Shown here: piece after piece, positions 15,882-24,288 of the stretch
Position numbering within the stretch: the stretch's first letter is position 1
Layout of the letters: every line of letters starts with the position of its first letter
Origin: Chloroflexota bacterium
Lineage (GTDB): Bacteria; Chloroflexota; UBA11872
NCBI GenBank assembly: GCA_009839425.1
Contig: VXPS01000264.1
Coordinates: forward strand, 1 to 38,118
Direction: 5' to 3'
DNA length: 38,118 bases
The notes under the pieces: model-generated
Seen by the model: only the letters and a program-made list of their open reading frames with translations
Told to the model about the DNA's origin: nothing
Databases searched by the model: none
Position numbers and translations under genes: made by a program

Positions 15882-16808
15882 CTAGCGGACGGTGATATCG
15901 CCCGCGCCCGCGTCGATCCTGATCGTCACGCGGTTGGCGGCATTCTCGAAGTCGGGGGAGGTATAGCGACCGTCGCCCTGTGACGGGAATCGTGCCGTAT
16001 CGATGTCGACGCTCGATACGCCGCCGGCCAACTCGACTTGGGCCGCGACGCTCGCTGGTATCTCAATGTCCAGGCTGCCCCCGCCGATCCTGAAGCTGGC
16101 GTCCGTACGCCCCGCGTTGGCGGGCATCACCGCCACAATGTCCGCAGCGCCCGCCTCGATATTCAGACTTCGCACCGTCAACTCTTGCAGGTCGAGATCG
16201 AGCGTCGTCGCCCCGCCGTACACGCCGATATCGGTCGGGACGCCGCTGGCGTGTCGCAGCGTCCAGCGCCCATTTGAGATGGGCCGCTCTGGTGGGAAAG
16301 AAACCTCCCAGGAGCCCTGGAGACTGATCTCCAGCGCTTGGCGGTCGCCCGCGGTACTCAGGCGAACGGAATACTGCGCCGCCGGGAAGGCCATCCCCTC
16401 GAATCCGCCGGCCAGCAACTGTCCCGGCGCTGCGCCGCCGCTGAGGGCGAGTACGCCGCTCGAAGCTGTCAGGTTCACCTGTGCCGTCTGCACGCCGTCC
16501 AGCGGCACCGAGATCGACTCGTAAACCACCGGCAAAATCGGTGTCCGGTCGTCGCTGTCGGCCACCCACCAGGCGCCGAACAGGGCGCCCGCCAGAACGG
16601 CCAGGGCCGCCAGTGAGCCCGCCCATGGGTGAACGCGTGACAGCAGAAGGCCGGCGGCCACGGCCGCCAGCCCAAAGGGCCACAGGAGGAACAACTCCCC
16701 CCAGAAGCCATCGGGCAGGACCTCGAAATTCCAGAGCAGCACGAAGGCCCCCACGAGCAGCAGGCTGCCGGGCAATCCGAAACCCCGACGCCGGACCCGC
16801 TCTTTCAT
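15882..16808 (-). CDS. LiaF/toastrack-like envelope-stress protein, paralogue B
   Basis: Colinear similarity with the 13903-14841 product: LLWNFEVLPDGFWGELFLLWPFGL, GRWTLRHASGVPTDIGVYGGATTLDLDLQELTVRSLNIEAGAADIVAVMPANAGRT. Confidence 0.75.
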   Translation of the reverse strand: MKERVRRRGFGLPGSLLLVGAFVLLWNFEVLPDGFWGELFLLWPFGLAAVAAGLLLSRVHPWAGSLAALAVLAGALFGAWWVADSDDRTPILPVVYESISVPLDGVQTAQVNLTASSGVLALSGGAAPGQLLAGGFEGMAFPAAQYSVRLSTAGDRQALEISLQGSWEVSFPPERPISNGRWTLRHASGVPTDIGVYGGATTLDLDLQELTVRSLNIEAGAADIVAVMPANAGRTDASFRIGGGSLDIEIPASVAAQVELAGGVSSVDIDTARFPSQGDGRYTSPDFENAANRVTIRIDAGAGDITVR

Positions 16809-16867
16809 CGCCGCCCCCGATGCTCCCCGTCGAGCCGACTATCGGCGTGACGTGCGCCCCGACTGGC

Positions 16868-17020
16868 GTCACCTGCCATCGGTCGATGGCCTCAGCCAGC
16901 AGGACTGGCCCACCAGGGCCAAAGCGCCAGTCAGGATAAAGGCCGAGCCGCCCGCCGGCGCGCCATCCCCGCGCCGCCGTTAGCATGCGAACCGTGTGGC
17001 TGCGAGCCAGCCACTGATCG
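16868..17020 (-). pseudogene. Decayed pspC relic (PspC N-terminal motif and LiaI-like C-terminal TM module in different frames)
   Basis: Frame 1: WLARSHTVRMLTAARGW versus intact RLTRSHSDRMLTGVAGG; shifted frame: GGSAFILTGALALVGQSCWLRPS* versus GAFVIGAILIVIGALALVDQFSWLSFW. Large internal deletion plus frameshift. Confidence 0.6.
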
Positions 17021-17071
17021 CCGACAGGATCTCTCGCCGTCCGTGAAGCAAGTGCAAGCCTGCGGCAGACC

Positions 17072-17929
17072 GTGAACCGAACCACGCCAGCGCCGCGCAG
17101 CCGAAGACGGCCGACCGCCCAATCAGCCACGAGGGCTGAACCCCCCGGCCAATCCGCGCAGCGCCCCGCGTCGGTGCGCCTGCACGTCTTCCTGGCCCGC
17201 GCGGGCGCCGGCTCGCGCCGCGCGATGGAGTCGGCCATCCTCGCCGGCCGCGTCCAGGTCGACGGCGTAGTCGTGCAAGCGCTCGGCACGCGGATTGATC
17301 CGGCGCGCGACGACGTGCGCCTGGACGGACAACCGATCAGCACGTTGCCCGATTGCCGCCTGGTGGTGGCCGTCCACAAACCGCCCGGGGTCATCACCAC
17401 CGCGCGCGATCCCGAGGGGCGCGCCACCGTCCTGGACCTGCTGCCGCCGGACCTGCGCGAGGTACGCCTCTATCCCGTAGGACGCCTCGACGCACCCTCG
17501 GAAGGGCTGGTGCTGCTAACCAATGACGGCGAACTGGCCGAGCGCCTGATGCACCCGCGCTACGGGCACGAGCGCGAGTACTCGGCGGAGGTGCGGGGCA
17601 ACCCGCCGCGCGACTTGCCCAGGCGATTCGCCGATGGCATATCGATCGGTGACCCGCGTCCGGCCCGCGCGGAAGTGCGCAACCTGCGCCAGCAGCGCGG
17701 CGGCGCCACGCTGCGCCTGGTCCTGCGCGAAGGCCGCTACCGCCAGATCCGACGCATGCTCACCGCCGTTGGGGTCAAGGTCGTGACCCTTCGCCGCCTG
17801 CGCATTGCTACCGTCCGCCTTGGCGCGCTGGCGCCCGGCGCGGTCCGCGTACTCAACGCAGACCAGTGCGCCGAACTGAAAGCCGCGGTCGCTAGTCCCC
17901 CGTCAGCCTCCGCCGCTGATCCGGCGTAA
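17072..17929 (+). CDS. RsuA/RluB-family pseudouridine synthase
   Basis: S4-like RLHVFLARAGAGSRRAMESAILAGRVQVDG, HKPPGVITTARDPEGR, YPVGRLDAPSEGLVLLTNDGELAERLMHPRYGHEREY, EGRYRQIRRM; start codon uncertain. Confidence 0.9.
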   Translation: MNRTTPAPRSRRRPTAQSATRAEPPGQSAQRPASVRLHVFLARAGAGSRRAMESAILAGRVQVDGVVVQALGTRIDPARDDVRLDGQPISTLPDCRLVVAVHKPPGVITTARDPEGRATVLDLLPPDLREVRLYPVGRLDAPSEGLVLLTNDGELAERLMHPRYGHEREYSAEVRGNPPRDLPRRFADGISIGDPRPARAEVRNLRQQRGGATLRLVLREGRYRQIRRMLTAVGVKVVTLRRLRIATVRLGALAPGAVRVLNADQCAELKAAVASPPSASAADPA

Positions 17930-18668
17930 GCGACCAGCCCACCGCGCCCACGGCTTCGTCCACCCGCTCCACGCGGTCGGTCTTGGGAATCGCCATCACG
18001 CCGGGCCGGTCGATCACCCAGTTCAACAGCACCTGCGCCGGCGTCTTGCCCACCTCCGCCGCCACCTCGTCCAGCCGCTCCAGCGCTGGATCTCCGAAGT
18101 CCCCCTTAACCAGCGGGCTAAATCCGATTGCGGTGATCCCGTGTTCCTGGCAATACGGCAGGATCGCGTCCTCGATCTGGCGGGCGGCCACGCTGTAGCG
18201 CACCTGGTTGGCCACCAGCGGAACGTCGCCCAGCGCGTCCTGCGACTCCTTCATGTCGTCGACCGAATAATTGCTCACGCCGACAAACCGCACGCGGCCG
18301 TCGCTCACCAGTTGCCGCATGGCGCGCATCGTCTCCGGAATAGGGATGTCGGGATTCGGGTGATGCACCTGGTACAGGTCGATCCGGTCGGTCTCCAGCC
18401 TTTCCAGGCTGGCATCGGCGTGGGACAGCACGTCGTCATAGGCCAGGTTTGCGGGCGAGACCTTGGTGGCGATGAAGTACTCGTCCCGCAGGTCGCCGAT
18501 GTCGCGAGCCACCTGGGCTTCGCTCCCGTAGGCCTCGGCCGTATCCACGAAGGCCGCGCCCAGCTCGTGCGCCCGCCGCAGCACGCCCGCGCCTCCGCGG
18601 TACTGCCAGGCGCCAAATCCGATCTTTGGGATCTGTGTCGTCGTTCGTCCGAGTGGCAGGTATTCCAT
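17892..18668 (-). CDS. Aldo/keto reductase
   Basis: MEYLPLGRTTTQIPKIGFGAWQYRGG, FVDTAEAYGSE, RIDLYQVHHPNPDIP, VGVSNYSVDDM; start placed at ATG 18668, not the ORF start at 18842. Confidence 0.88.
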   Translation of the reverse strand: MEYLPLGRTTTQIPKIGFGAWQYRGGAGVLRRAHELGAAFVDTAEAYGSEAQVARDIGDLRDEYFIATKVSPANLAYDDVLSHADASLERLETDRIDLYQVHHPNPDIPIPETMRAMRQLVSDGRVRFVGVSNYSVDDMKESQDALGDVPLVANQVRYSVAARQIEDAILPYCQEHGITAIGFSPLVKGDFGDPALERLDEVAAEVGKTPAQVLLNWVIDRPGVMAIPKTDRVERVDEAVGAVGWSLTPDQRRRLTGD

Positions 18669-18783
18669 GGCGCGCTCACGTGCGGGCTGTCCCTTACGAC
18701 TATGGCGGCGACCGCCAGCCCTGTCGAATGCCCGGACCCCGCCTGTGGGAGACTGCCCGCCCACGCCTCCCGCTGGACTGCCC

Positions 18784-19752
18784 ATGCCGCCGCGCGCGCC
18801 GATTGGCGGGGTGCCCCTGTTCGACTCGGCCGAGGGCGTCACGCTTTTGAGTCCGGAAGTCGACGCTCCCGGCTATTGGGTCGGCGCGCCCGCCCTCTGG
18901 TTGGACGAGGACGCGCTCTACCTGAGCGTCCGCTGGCGGCGGCCGTTGGACCAGGGGCGCGGCTGGAAGTCCGAGATCTTCCGGCTACGCGACATCGCCA
19001 CCCTCGAACCCGTCTGGGCCTGCACCGCCGACCAGTTCGACACGGAGTCCCTCGAACGCTCGGCCCTCGTCCGCATCCCCGGCGGCGCCTGGCGCTACTA
19101 CGTCAGCTACCTGGACCCCGCCGACCGCCGCTGGCGCATCGACCTGCTCGAGGCCGACGAGCTCACCGACCTCGACCCCGCCCAACGCATCCCCGTGCTT
19201 GACGCCGCCAACACGTTCTCGGAAGGCGTCAAGGACCCCGTGGTGCTCCTGCTGGACGGCCTGTTCTACCTGTTCGCCGGCTACGGCCCGCGCGACCGCG
19301 TGGCCGACGGCGCAACCCGCGAACAGCTGCACGGCACGGGCAACGTCTTCACCACCGGGCTGGTGGAGCACCCCACCGGACTCTGGGTCTCGGCCGACGG
19401 CCGCCGCTTCGGATTCGAGCGCGACGTTGTAACCCCCGGCAAAGGCTGGGACGCCAACGTCACCCGCGTCAGCACCGTCATGCCCACCGACGCCGGCTTC
19501 CTCATCTACTACGACGGGCGCACCACCGAAGGCGACGTGTACGAAGACCGCACCGGCATGGTCTTTTCCCAGGATCTCAGCACTACCGTGCGCCATTCCG
19601 ACGACGGTCCCCTGCTACAGGGCCACGCCGGCGCCCGCTGCCTGCGCTACCTGGACTACGCCGTGCTGGGCGACTCGCTGTTCTACGTCTACGAAACCTC
19701 CACCGCCAGCGGCGCCCACGAACTCCGCGCCAGCCGGGCGCGGCTCCAGTAG
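18784..19752 (+). CDS. Putative glycosidase-like five-bladed propeller protein (GH43/GH130-like)
   Basis: GAPALWLDEDALYLSVRWRRPLDQGRGWKSEIFRL, EGVKDPVVLLLDGLFYLFAGYGPRDR, WDANVTRVSTVMPTDAGFLIYYDGRT; start placed at ATG 18784. Confidence 0.55.
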   Translation: MPPRAPIGGVPLFDSAEGVTLLSPEVDAPGYWVGAPALWLDEDALYLSVRWRRPLDQGRGWKSEIFRLRDIATLEPVWACTADQFDTESLERSALVRIPGGAWRYYVSYLDPADRRWRIDLLEADELTDLDPAQRIPVLDAANTFSEGVKDPVVLLLDGLFYLFAGYGPRDRVADGATREQLHGTGNVFTTGLVEHPTGLWVSADGRRFGFERDVVTPGKGWDANVTRVSTVMPTDAGFLIYYDGRTTEGDVYEDRTGMVFSQDLSTTVRHSDDGPLLQGHAGARCLRYLDYAVLGDSLFYVYETSTASGAHELRASRARLQ

Positions 19753-19897
19753 ACGACATCGAGTGATCCCGGCCCGGCCACGGATCGGGCTGGCCCACGT
19801 AAACTAGCCGCGCTTTGTGCCGGCCGCGGACGGCGTCCCGGCCCTCACGAATAGCTAAAGAAGACGTGCTACAGGTGAATCGGACCGGGCGGGCCTG

Positions 19898-20620
19898 ATG
19901 GACATCGGCCAAATCGTCCAGGACATCGTCAAGGACCCGGCCGCGCTCGGCCAGATCATCCTCTTCGACCTCATCCTCAGCGGCGACAACGCCGTGGTCA
20001 TTGGGGTCGTCGCCAGCCGTTTGCAGGGACGCCAGCGGCGCTGGGCCATCATCATCGGGGCCGGCGGTGCCGTGGTCCTGCGCATCGCGCTGGCTTCCAT
20101 CGCCACCCTCCTCCTGCAGGCGCCCGCCATTTCCATGATCGGGGGCCTGGCCCTGTTCTGGGTCGCCTGGCGGCTGCTCAAGCCCGAGGGTGACGAAGAG
20201 CACGACGCCGCGACGTCGTTCCCCGAGGCCATCCGCCTGATCATCCTGGCCGACGTGGTCATGAGCCTGGACAACGTCCTCACCGTCGCCGGCACCGCCC
20301 ACGGCAACATTCCGCTGCTGGTCTTCGGCCTGGCGCTCTCAATCCCGCTGCTGTTCGTGGGCGCCGGCCTGATTGCCCTGGCCACTGACAAGGCGCCGAT
20401 CATCATCTACATCGGCAGCGCCCTAATCTTCCGTATCGCCGTTGTCCTGATCGTGGACGACAAGCTGGTGCACGACTTCCTGACGCCAAGCCTCTGGTTC
20501 GAGCACGTGATTCCCTGGCTGGTGGCGTTCGGCGGTCCCGCCCTCTACGTCGCGCTGGCCAAGCGAGGCGGCCGTGCCATCGTTCCGTTCTGGTCCAACC
20601 CATTCGCTAAGGAGACCTGA
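19898..20620 (+). CDS. TerC family integral membrane protein (YjbE-like)
   Basis: IILFDLILSGDNAVVIGVVASRL, IRLIILADVVMSLDNVLTVAGTAHGN. Confidence 0.9.
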   Translation: MDIGQIVQDIVKDPAALGQIILFDLILSGDNAVVIGVVASRLQGRQRRWAIIIGAGGAVVLRIALASIATLLLQAPAISMIGGLALFWVAWRLLKPEGDEEHDAATSFPEAIRLIILADVVMSLDNVLTVAGTAHGNIPLLVFGLALSIPLLFVGAGLIALATDKAPIIIYIGSALIFRIAVVLIVDDKLVHDFLTPSLWFEHVIPWLVAFGGPALYVALAKRGGRAIVPFWSNPFAKET

Positions 20621-20713
20621 GCAAGGCGCTCGGCGCTCTCGGCGCGGACTCCCCGGTCACGGCTTGCCTTGGACGTGCGACGATGTCGCGCCCACCGCGC
20701 ATCCGAGATCACC

Positions 20714-21091
20714 ATGTACAAGCTCCTGCACACCCGCATCCGCGTCAGCGACCTGGAACAGTCGATCCGCTTCTACGAAGACCACCTCGGCTTCAAGCTC
20801 ATCAGCCGCTCCGACCGCTCGCCCGCCGGCAACCAGATCGTCCACCTGGAACTGCCCGGCAACGACCACACCATCGAGCTCACCTGGTCCGCGGACTACG
20901 AGCTCAACGTCCCCGAAGACCTCATGCACTTCGCCATCGGCGTGCCCGACCTCATCGCCTTCTGCGACGAGCTGGAAGGCAAGGGCCTGGAAATCTGGCC
21001 GGACGACTGGCGCGAGACCTTCCCCACCGGCCGCAAAATGGCCTTCGTCGACGACCCCGACGGCTACGAAATCGAGCTACTGGAGCGCTAG
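20714..21091 (+). CDS. VOC family / lactoylglutathione lyase-like protein
   Basis: MYKLLHTRIRVSDLEQSIRFYEDHLGFKLISRSDRSPAGNQIVHLELPGNDHTIELTW...FVDDPDGYEIELLER. Confidence 0.9.
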   Translation: MYKLLHTRIRVSDLEQSIRFYEDHLGFKLISRSDRSPAGNQIVHLELPGNDHTIELTWSADYELNVPEDLMHFAIGVPDLIAFCDELEGKGLEIWPDDWRETFPTGRKMAFVDDPDGYEIELLER

Positions 21092-21142
21092 CGCTTCAGG
21101 CGGGCCGCCGGACGCCTCATTCCGGTCGCGCGCCGGCGCGAA

Positions 21143-21535
21143 CTACTCGAAGACGTCGAACCCCTCCGCCTGGAAGTCGGCGTCATAGGCCAGCGCGGCA
21201 CTGCATCGGTATTTCCGCATCACCACAAAGCTCATTCAGTCCACCAGGCTCAGGCCTCGCCGGTTGTGCTGCTCGAACAGCGCCGCGGCTTCGGCGTGGT
21301 CGTCCGGCGTGACCCAGTGAACCGTGAAGTTCTGCGCGTCGGATAGAAACGCCCGGGCGCTGGGCATGCCCAGGCGCCGCTGCAGGAGTGCGACGGTCTC
21401 GATCAGTACGTAGTTGTGCGTCAGCAGCGGCTGGCCGCTGGCCACCACGCGCTGCATGGCACGTACGGCGCGGTTGTGATGCAGGTCGCTGACGTCCGCC
21501 AGCGCCAGCGCGGCCGACGTGTCAAAGAAGATCAG
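21143..21535 (-). pseudogene. vapC: VapC-like PIN-domain toxin, interrupted by in-frame UGA at codon 100; apparent CTG start
   Basis: Frame reads LIFFDTSAALALADVSDLHHNRAV...THNYVLIETVALLQRR...EQHNRRGLSLVD[TGA]MSFVVMRKYRCSAALAYDADFQAEGFDVFE*; TGA at 21236-21238; 393 nt from CTG to TAG stays in frame. Confidence 0.7.
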
Positions 21536-21780
21536 CCGCCGAAGTCCTCGGCCAGCGCGTCGTCATGACGCTCCGACAGCGGCTGCGGACCGCCGGGCTG
21601 CGACCGGCCGGAGCCGATGAAGGAAAAGCTCTCCAGCGAGTCCGGCCGCCTGGTGGGCGTGGCCACGTACTGCGCCACCGCCTCGCGCACCACCGCCGAC
21701 ATGGACTTGCCCTCCGCAAAGGCGCGCTGCTTGGCCAGTTCGTACAGCGGCTCGTCCAACTGGATCTGCGTGCGCCGCAT
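21532..21780 (-). CDS. Ribbon-helix-helix (CopG/VapB-like) antitoxin
   Basis: MRRTQIQLDEPLYELAKQRAFAEGKSMSAVVREAVAQYV; immediately upstream of and overlapping the PIN-domain frame. Confidence 0.8.
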   Translation of the reverse strand: MRRTQIQLDEPLYELAKQRAFAEGKSMSAVVREAVAQYVATPTRRPDSLESFSFIGSGRSQPGGPQPLSERHDDALAEDFGG

Positions 21781-21871
21781 GCCTTCGGCTCCGTATGGTG
21801 AATCATGTAAGCATGACACCATGATGTCATGCCGTCAATAGGCGCCGCCCGGTAGGGCCGTCGGTCACGGC

Positions 21872-22972
21872 TCAGCCCCCCGGGATGTACAAACTCCGAT
21901 CCGCCACCGGCACCTCCACCCGCGCGCCGCCCGCCAGATGCGAGTGGGCGACGGCGAATTGCACCTCCACCGACTGCATCGTCACGTCAATGTTCCCGCG
22001 CGTCGGCTCGCCGGTTTCCAGCGAGTTGATCAGGTCGCGGATGGTATTGACGGTGGGCGTCTCACCCTGCGCGTAGAGCTTGCGCGTGGTGACGTCGTCG
22101 GGGTTGGAGCCGGTGCTGCGGCGGAGTTCGAACATCAGGCCGTTATCCAGCGAATAGGCCGTGCCTTCGCTGCCCAGCACGTGCACGTCCAGGAACCCGC
22201 GGTGCGGGATGAAGTAGCCCACGGCCCCATTGGCGTAGCCGACCTGGAAGTGACCGACATACGGGTCCGCGACCTCCCAGCCCGGTGAGGGCAGGTAGCG
22301 ATGGTTCTCCGCGTCGAATTCCGGGTGCGCGCGCCGCGGCTCCGGGTCGAACGGGTCGCCGGCCTCGATCAGGCGGCCGCTCACCCACTGCGGTTGCGGG
22401 TCGCCCAGCAGCATCGAGACCAGGTCCAGCGTGTGCGGGTGGTGCTTGATCAGGTCGGTATAGGTGAGCATCAGCACGGCCTCGGGTTCGCCGATCTCGC
22501 CGGCCGCGATGGCGTCGGCCATGAGCCGAAAGCCCACGTTGTGGCGGCGCATCGCGCCCCAGTTGAACGCGACGCCGTTGCGCGTCATGGCGTCCCGGAT
22601 CCGGTCCGCCTCCGCCAGCGAGGCGCACAGCCCCTTCTCGCTGTAGATGGCCCGCACGCCGTGCTCGGCGCAATAGATCAGCGGCTCGGCCCGCGCGAAC
22701 GAGGGCGTGGTCACGCTGACGATATCCGGCTGTTCCTTGTCGATCATCTCGCGGTAGTCGAGGTACGTGTTGGTGACTCCGAACCGCTCGCTGAAGCGCT
22801 GCAGGCGCTCCGCGCCGCGGTTGGCCACGGCCACCACTTCTGTTTCCTCGATGTACTCGTAGGCCGAGAAATGGCCGTACGGGAGGTTCGGGTCCCCGAG
22901 CGGAATCTCGTCCTCGATCAACCCGCCCATGCGGCCCGTTCCAATAATCGCGACCCGGTACCTGGCTGCCAT
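21872..22972 (-). CDS. Gfo/Idh/MocA family oxidoreductase
   Basis: MAARYRVAIIGTGRMGGLIEDEIP, DIVSVTTPSFARAEPLIYCAEHGVRAIYSEKGLCASLAEAD; ATG 22972 chosen over the ORF start at 23125. Confidence 0.88.
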   Translation of the reverse strand: MAARYRVAIIGTGRMGGLIEDEIPLGDPNLPYGHFSAYEYIEETEVVAVANRGAERLQRFSERFGVTNTYLDYREMIDKEQPDIVSVTTPSFARAEPLIYCAEHGVRAIYSEKGLCASLAEADRIRDAMTRNGVAFNWGAMRRHNVGFRLMADAIAAGEIGEPEAVLMLTYTDLIKHHPHTLDLVSMLLGDPQPQWVSGRLIEAGDPFDPEPRRAHPEFDAENHRYLPSPGWEVADPYVGHFQVGYANGAVGYFIPHRGFLDVHVLGSEGTAYSLDNGLMFELRRSTGSNPDDVTTRKLYAQGETPTVNTIRDLINSLETGEPTRGNIDVTMQSVEVQFAVAHSHLAGGARVEVPVADRSLYIPGG

Positions 22973-23081
22973 CAACCCACCTCCCTGCCCCACCGCCGCG
23001 CCATGCTCACCCAGCCGCCCCGCGGCGGCAACCCGCTGGGGAGGCGGCTTGCCAAGCGCGGGGGGGGGTGAGCCCTGGGAA

Positions 23082-23097
23082 TGTTTAACGTGAAACA
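23082..23097. promoter_or_regulatory. parS: Second parS-like site (TGTTTAACGTGAAACA), one mismatch from canonical
   Basis: 15/16 match to the parS at 3179-3194; lies in the intergenic region between the Gfo/Idh gene and the divergent PEP mutase family gene. Confidence 0.8.
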
Positions 23098-23181
23098 TTC
23101 CCCCACGACCGCCTCCCTTCGTCACTAGTCGCTATCCATTGGGCACAATCGCGGCGACATCGACGCCGTGGACGCAAATTC

Positions 23182-24054
23182 ATGACCAAATCGACCATCC
23201 TTCGCCAGCGGCTGGCCGGCGACGAGATCATCGTGCTGCCGGGCGCCTACGACGCCTTGTCCGCCAAGCTGATTGAGCAGGCCGGCTTCACGCAGTTCTT
23301 CACCACCGGCTTCGGCCTGGCCGCCAGCACCCTGGGCGAGCCGGACATTGGTCTGCTGACCCAGACCGAGACGCTTGACCGCGCCCGCCGCATCGCCCAC
23401 ACCGTGGACATCCCGCTGGTGGCCGACATGGACACCGGCTACGGCAACCCCATCAACGTCATCCGCACCGTGCGCGAGTGCGTGCAGGCCGGCATCGCCG
23501 GGATCATCCTGGAAGACCAGGAGTGGCCCAAGCGCTGCGGCCACCTGGAAGGCAAGCGCGTGGTGCCCCTTGAGGACCACGTACAGAAGCTGCGCGCGGC
23601 GGTCCACGCCCGCGGCGACGACGACCTGGTCATCATCGCCCGCACCGACGCCCGCGCCGTCAACGGGCTGGACGACGCCATCGCCCGCGGCCACGCCAAT
23701 GTCGAGGCCGGCGCCGACGTGGTCTTCATCGAAGCCCCGCGCTCGCTGGACGAACTGCGCGCCGTCCGCGCGGCCTTCGATCCCGGGGTGCCCCTGTTCG
23801 CCAACATGATCGAGGACGGCGTTACGCCCTTCCTCTCGGCGTCCGAGCTTCAGGACCTGGGCTACATGATGGTGGTCTACCCGCTCTCCGGCCTCTTCGC
23901 GGCCACAGCCGCCTTGCAACGCACCTACGCGGCGCTTGTTGCCGAAGGCACCACGGCCTCCGCCGGACCAATGGCCGGTCTGGAAGAGTTCAAGGACATC
24001 ATCGGCGTGCCCGCCTACGGCGAGTTGGAGCGCGAGTTCGTCAGCTCTGACTAG
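23182..24054 (+). CDS. Isocitrate lyase / PEP mutase family protein (methylisocitrate-lyase-like)
   Basis: LPGAYDALSAKLIEQAGF, VADMDTGYGNPINVIRTVRECVQAGIAGIILEDQEWPKRCGHLEGK (KRCGH signature), IIARTDARAVNGLDDAIARG. Confidence 0.92.
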   Translation: MTKSTILRQRLAGDEIIVLPGAYDALSAKLIEQAGFTQFFTTGFGLAASTLGEPDIGLLTQTETLDRARRIAHTVDIPLVADMDTGYGNPINVIRTVRECVQAGIAGIILEDQEWPKRCGHLEGKRVVPLEDHVQKLRAAVHARGDDDLVIIARTDARAVNGLDDAIARGHANVEAGADVVFIEAPRSLDELRAVRAAFDPGVPLFANMIEDGVTPFLSASELQDLGYMMVVYPLSGLFAATAALQRTYAALVAEGTTASAGPMAGLEEFKDIIGVPAYGELEREFVSSD

Positions 24055-24288
24055 GACGTGGCGAAACTTTCTCGTCACCTGGTTGGTTCGACATCTCACC
24101 AACCGGCGGCGCGGGGCGATCTAGCGTTGAAGGAGAAGAAAGCGCCGATCGGCAGCGAATCGCCACCGGTTGGCGATGGTCGCACGACAGGCGTATCGAA
24201 TACTGGGCCGCCAGGCTTGGCTTTGTCGGCCCGCGCAGGCAGCGCAACCAACAGCACCCCCGGCTGGGGCGGAACGGAAGGGAATGCT

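Noticed and set aside
16063-17427. 454-aa minus-strand ORF overlapping paralogue B and the pseudouridine synthase gene
   Set aside because: Out of frame with two convincing genes. Only its short PspC-like stretch was kept, as part of the relic.
19753-19897. Possible yybP-ykoY (manganese) riboswitch upstream of the TerC gene
   Set aside because: TerC genes are often under this riboswitch, but I could not find its conserved core sequences in the 145-nt leader.
23125-24102. 325-aa minus-strand ORF opposite the PEP mutase family gene
   Set aside because: Antisense shadow of a clearly recognisable enzyme; translation is Gly/Ala/Val/Asp-rich filler.
24080-24108. Hairpin GGTTGGT-tcgacatctc-ACCAACC after the PEP mutase family gene
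   Set aside because: Perfect 7-bp stem but no T tract and no other support; could be chance, so not called a terminator.
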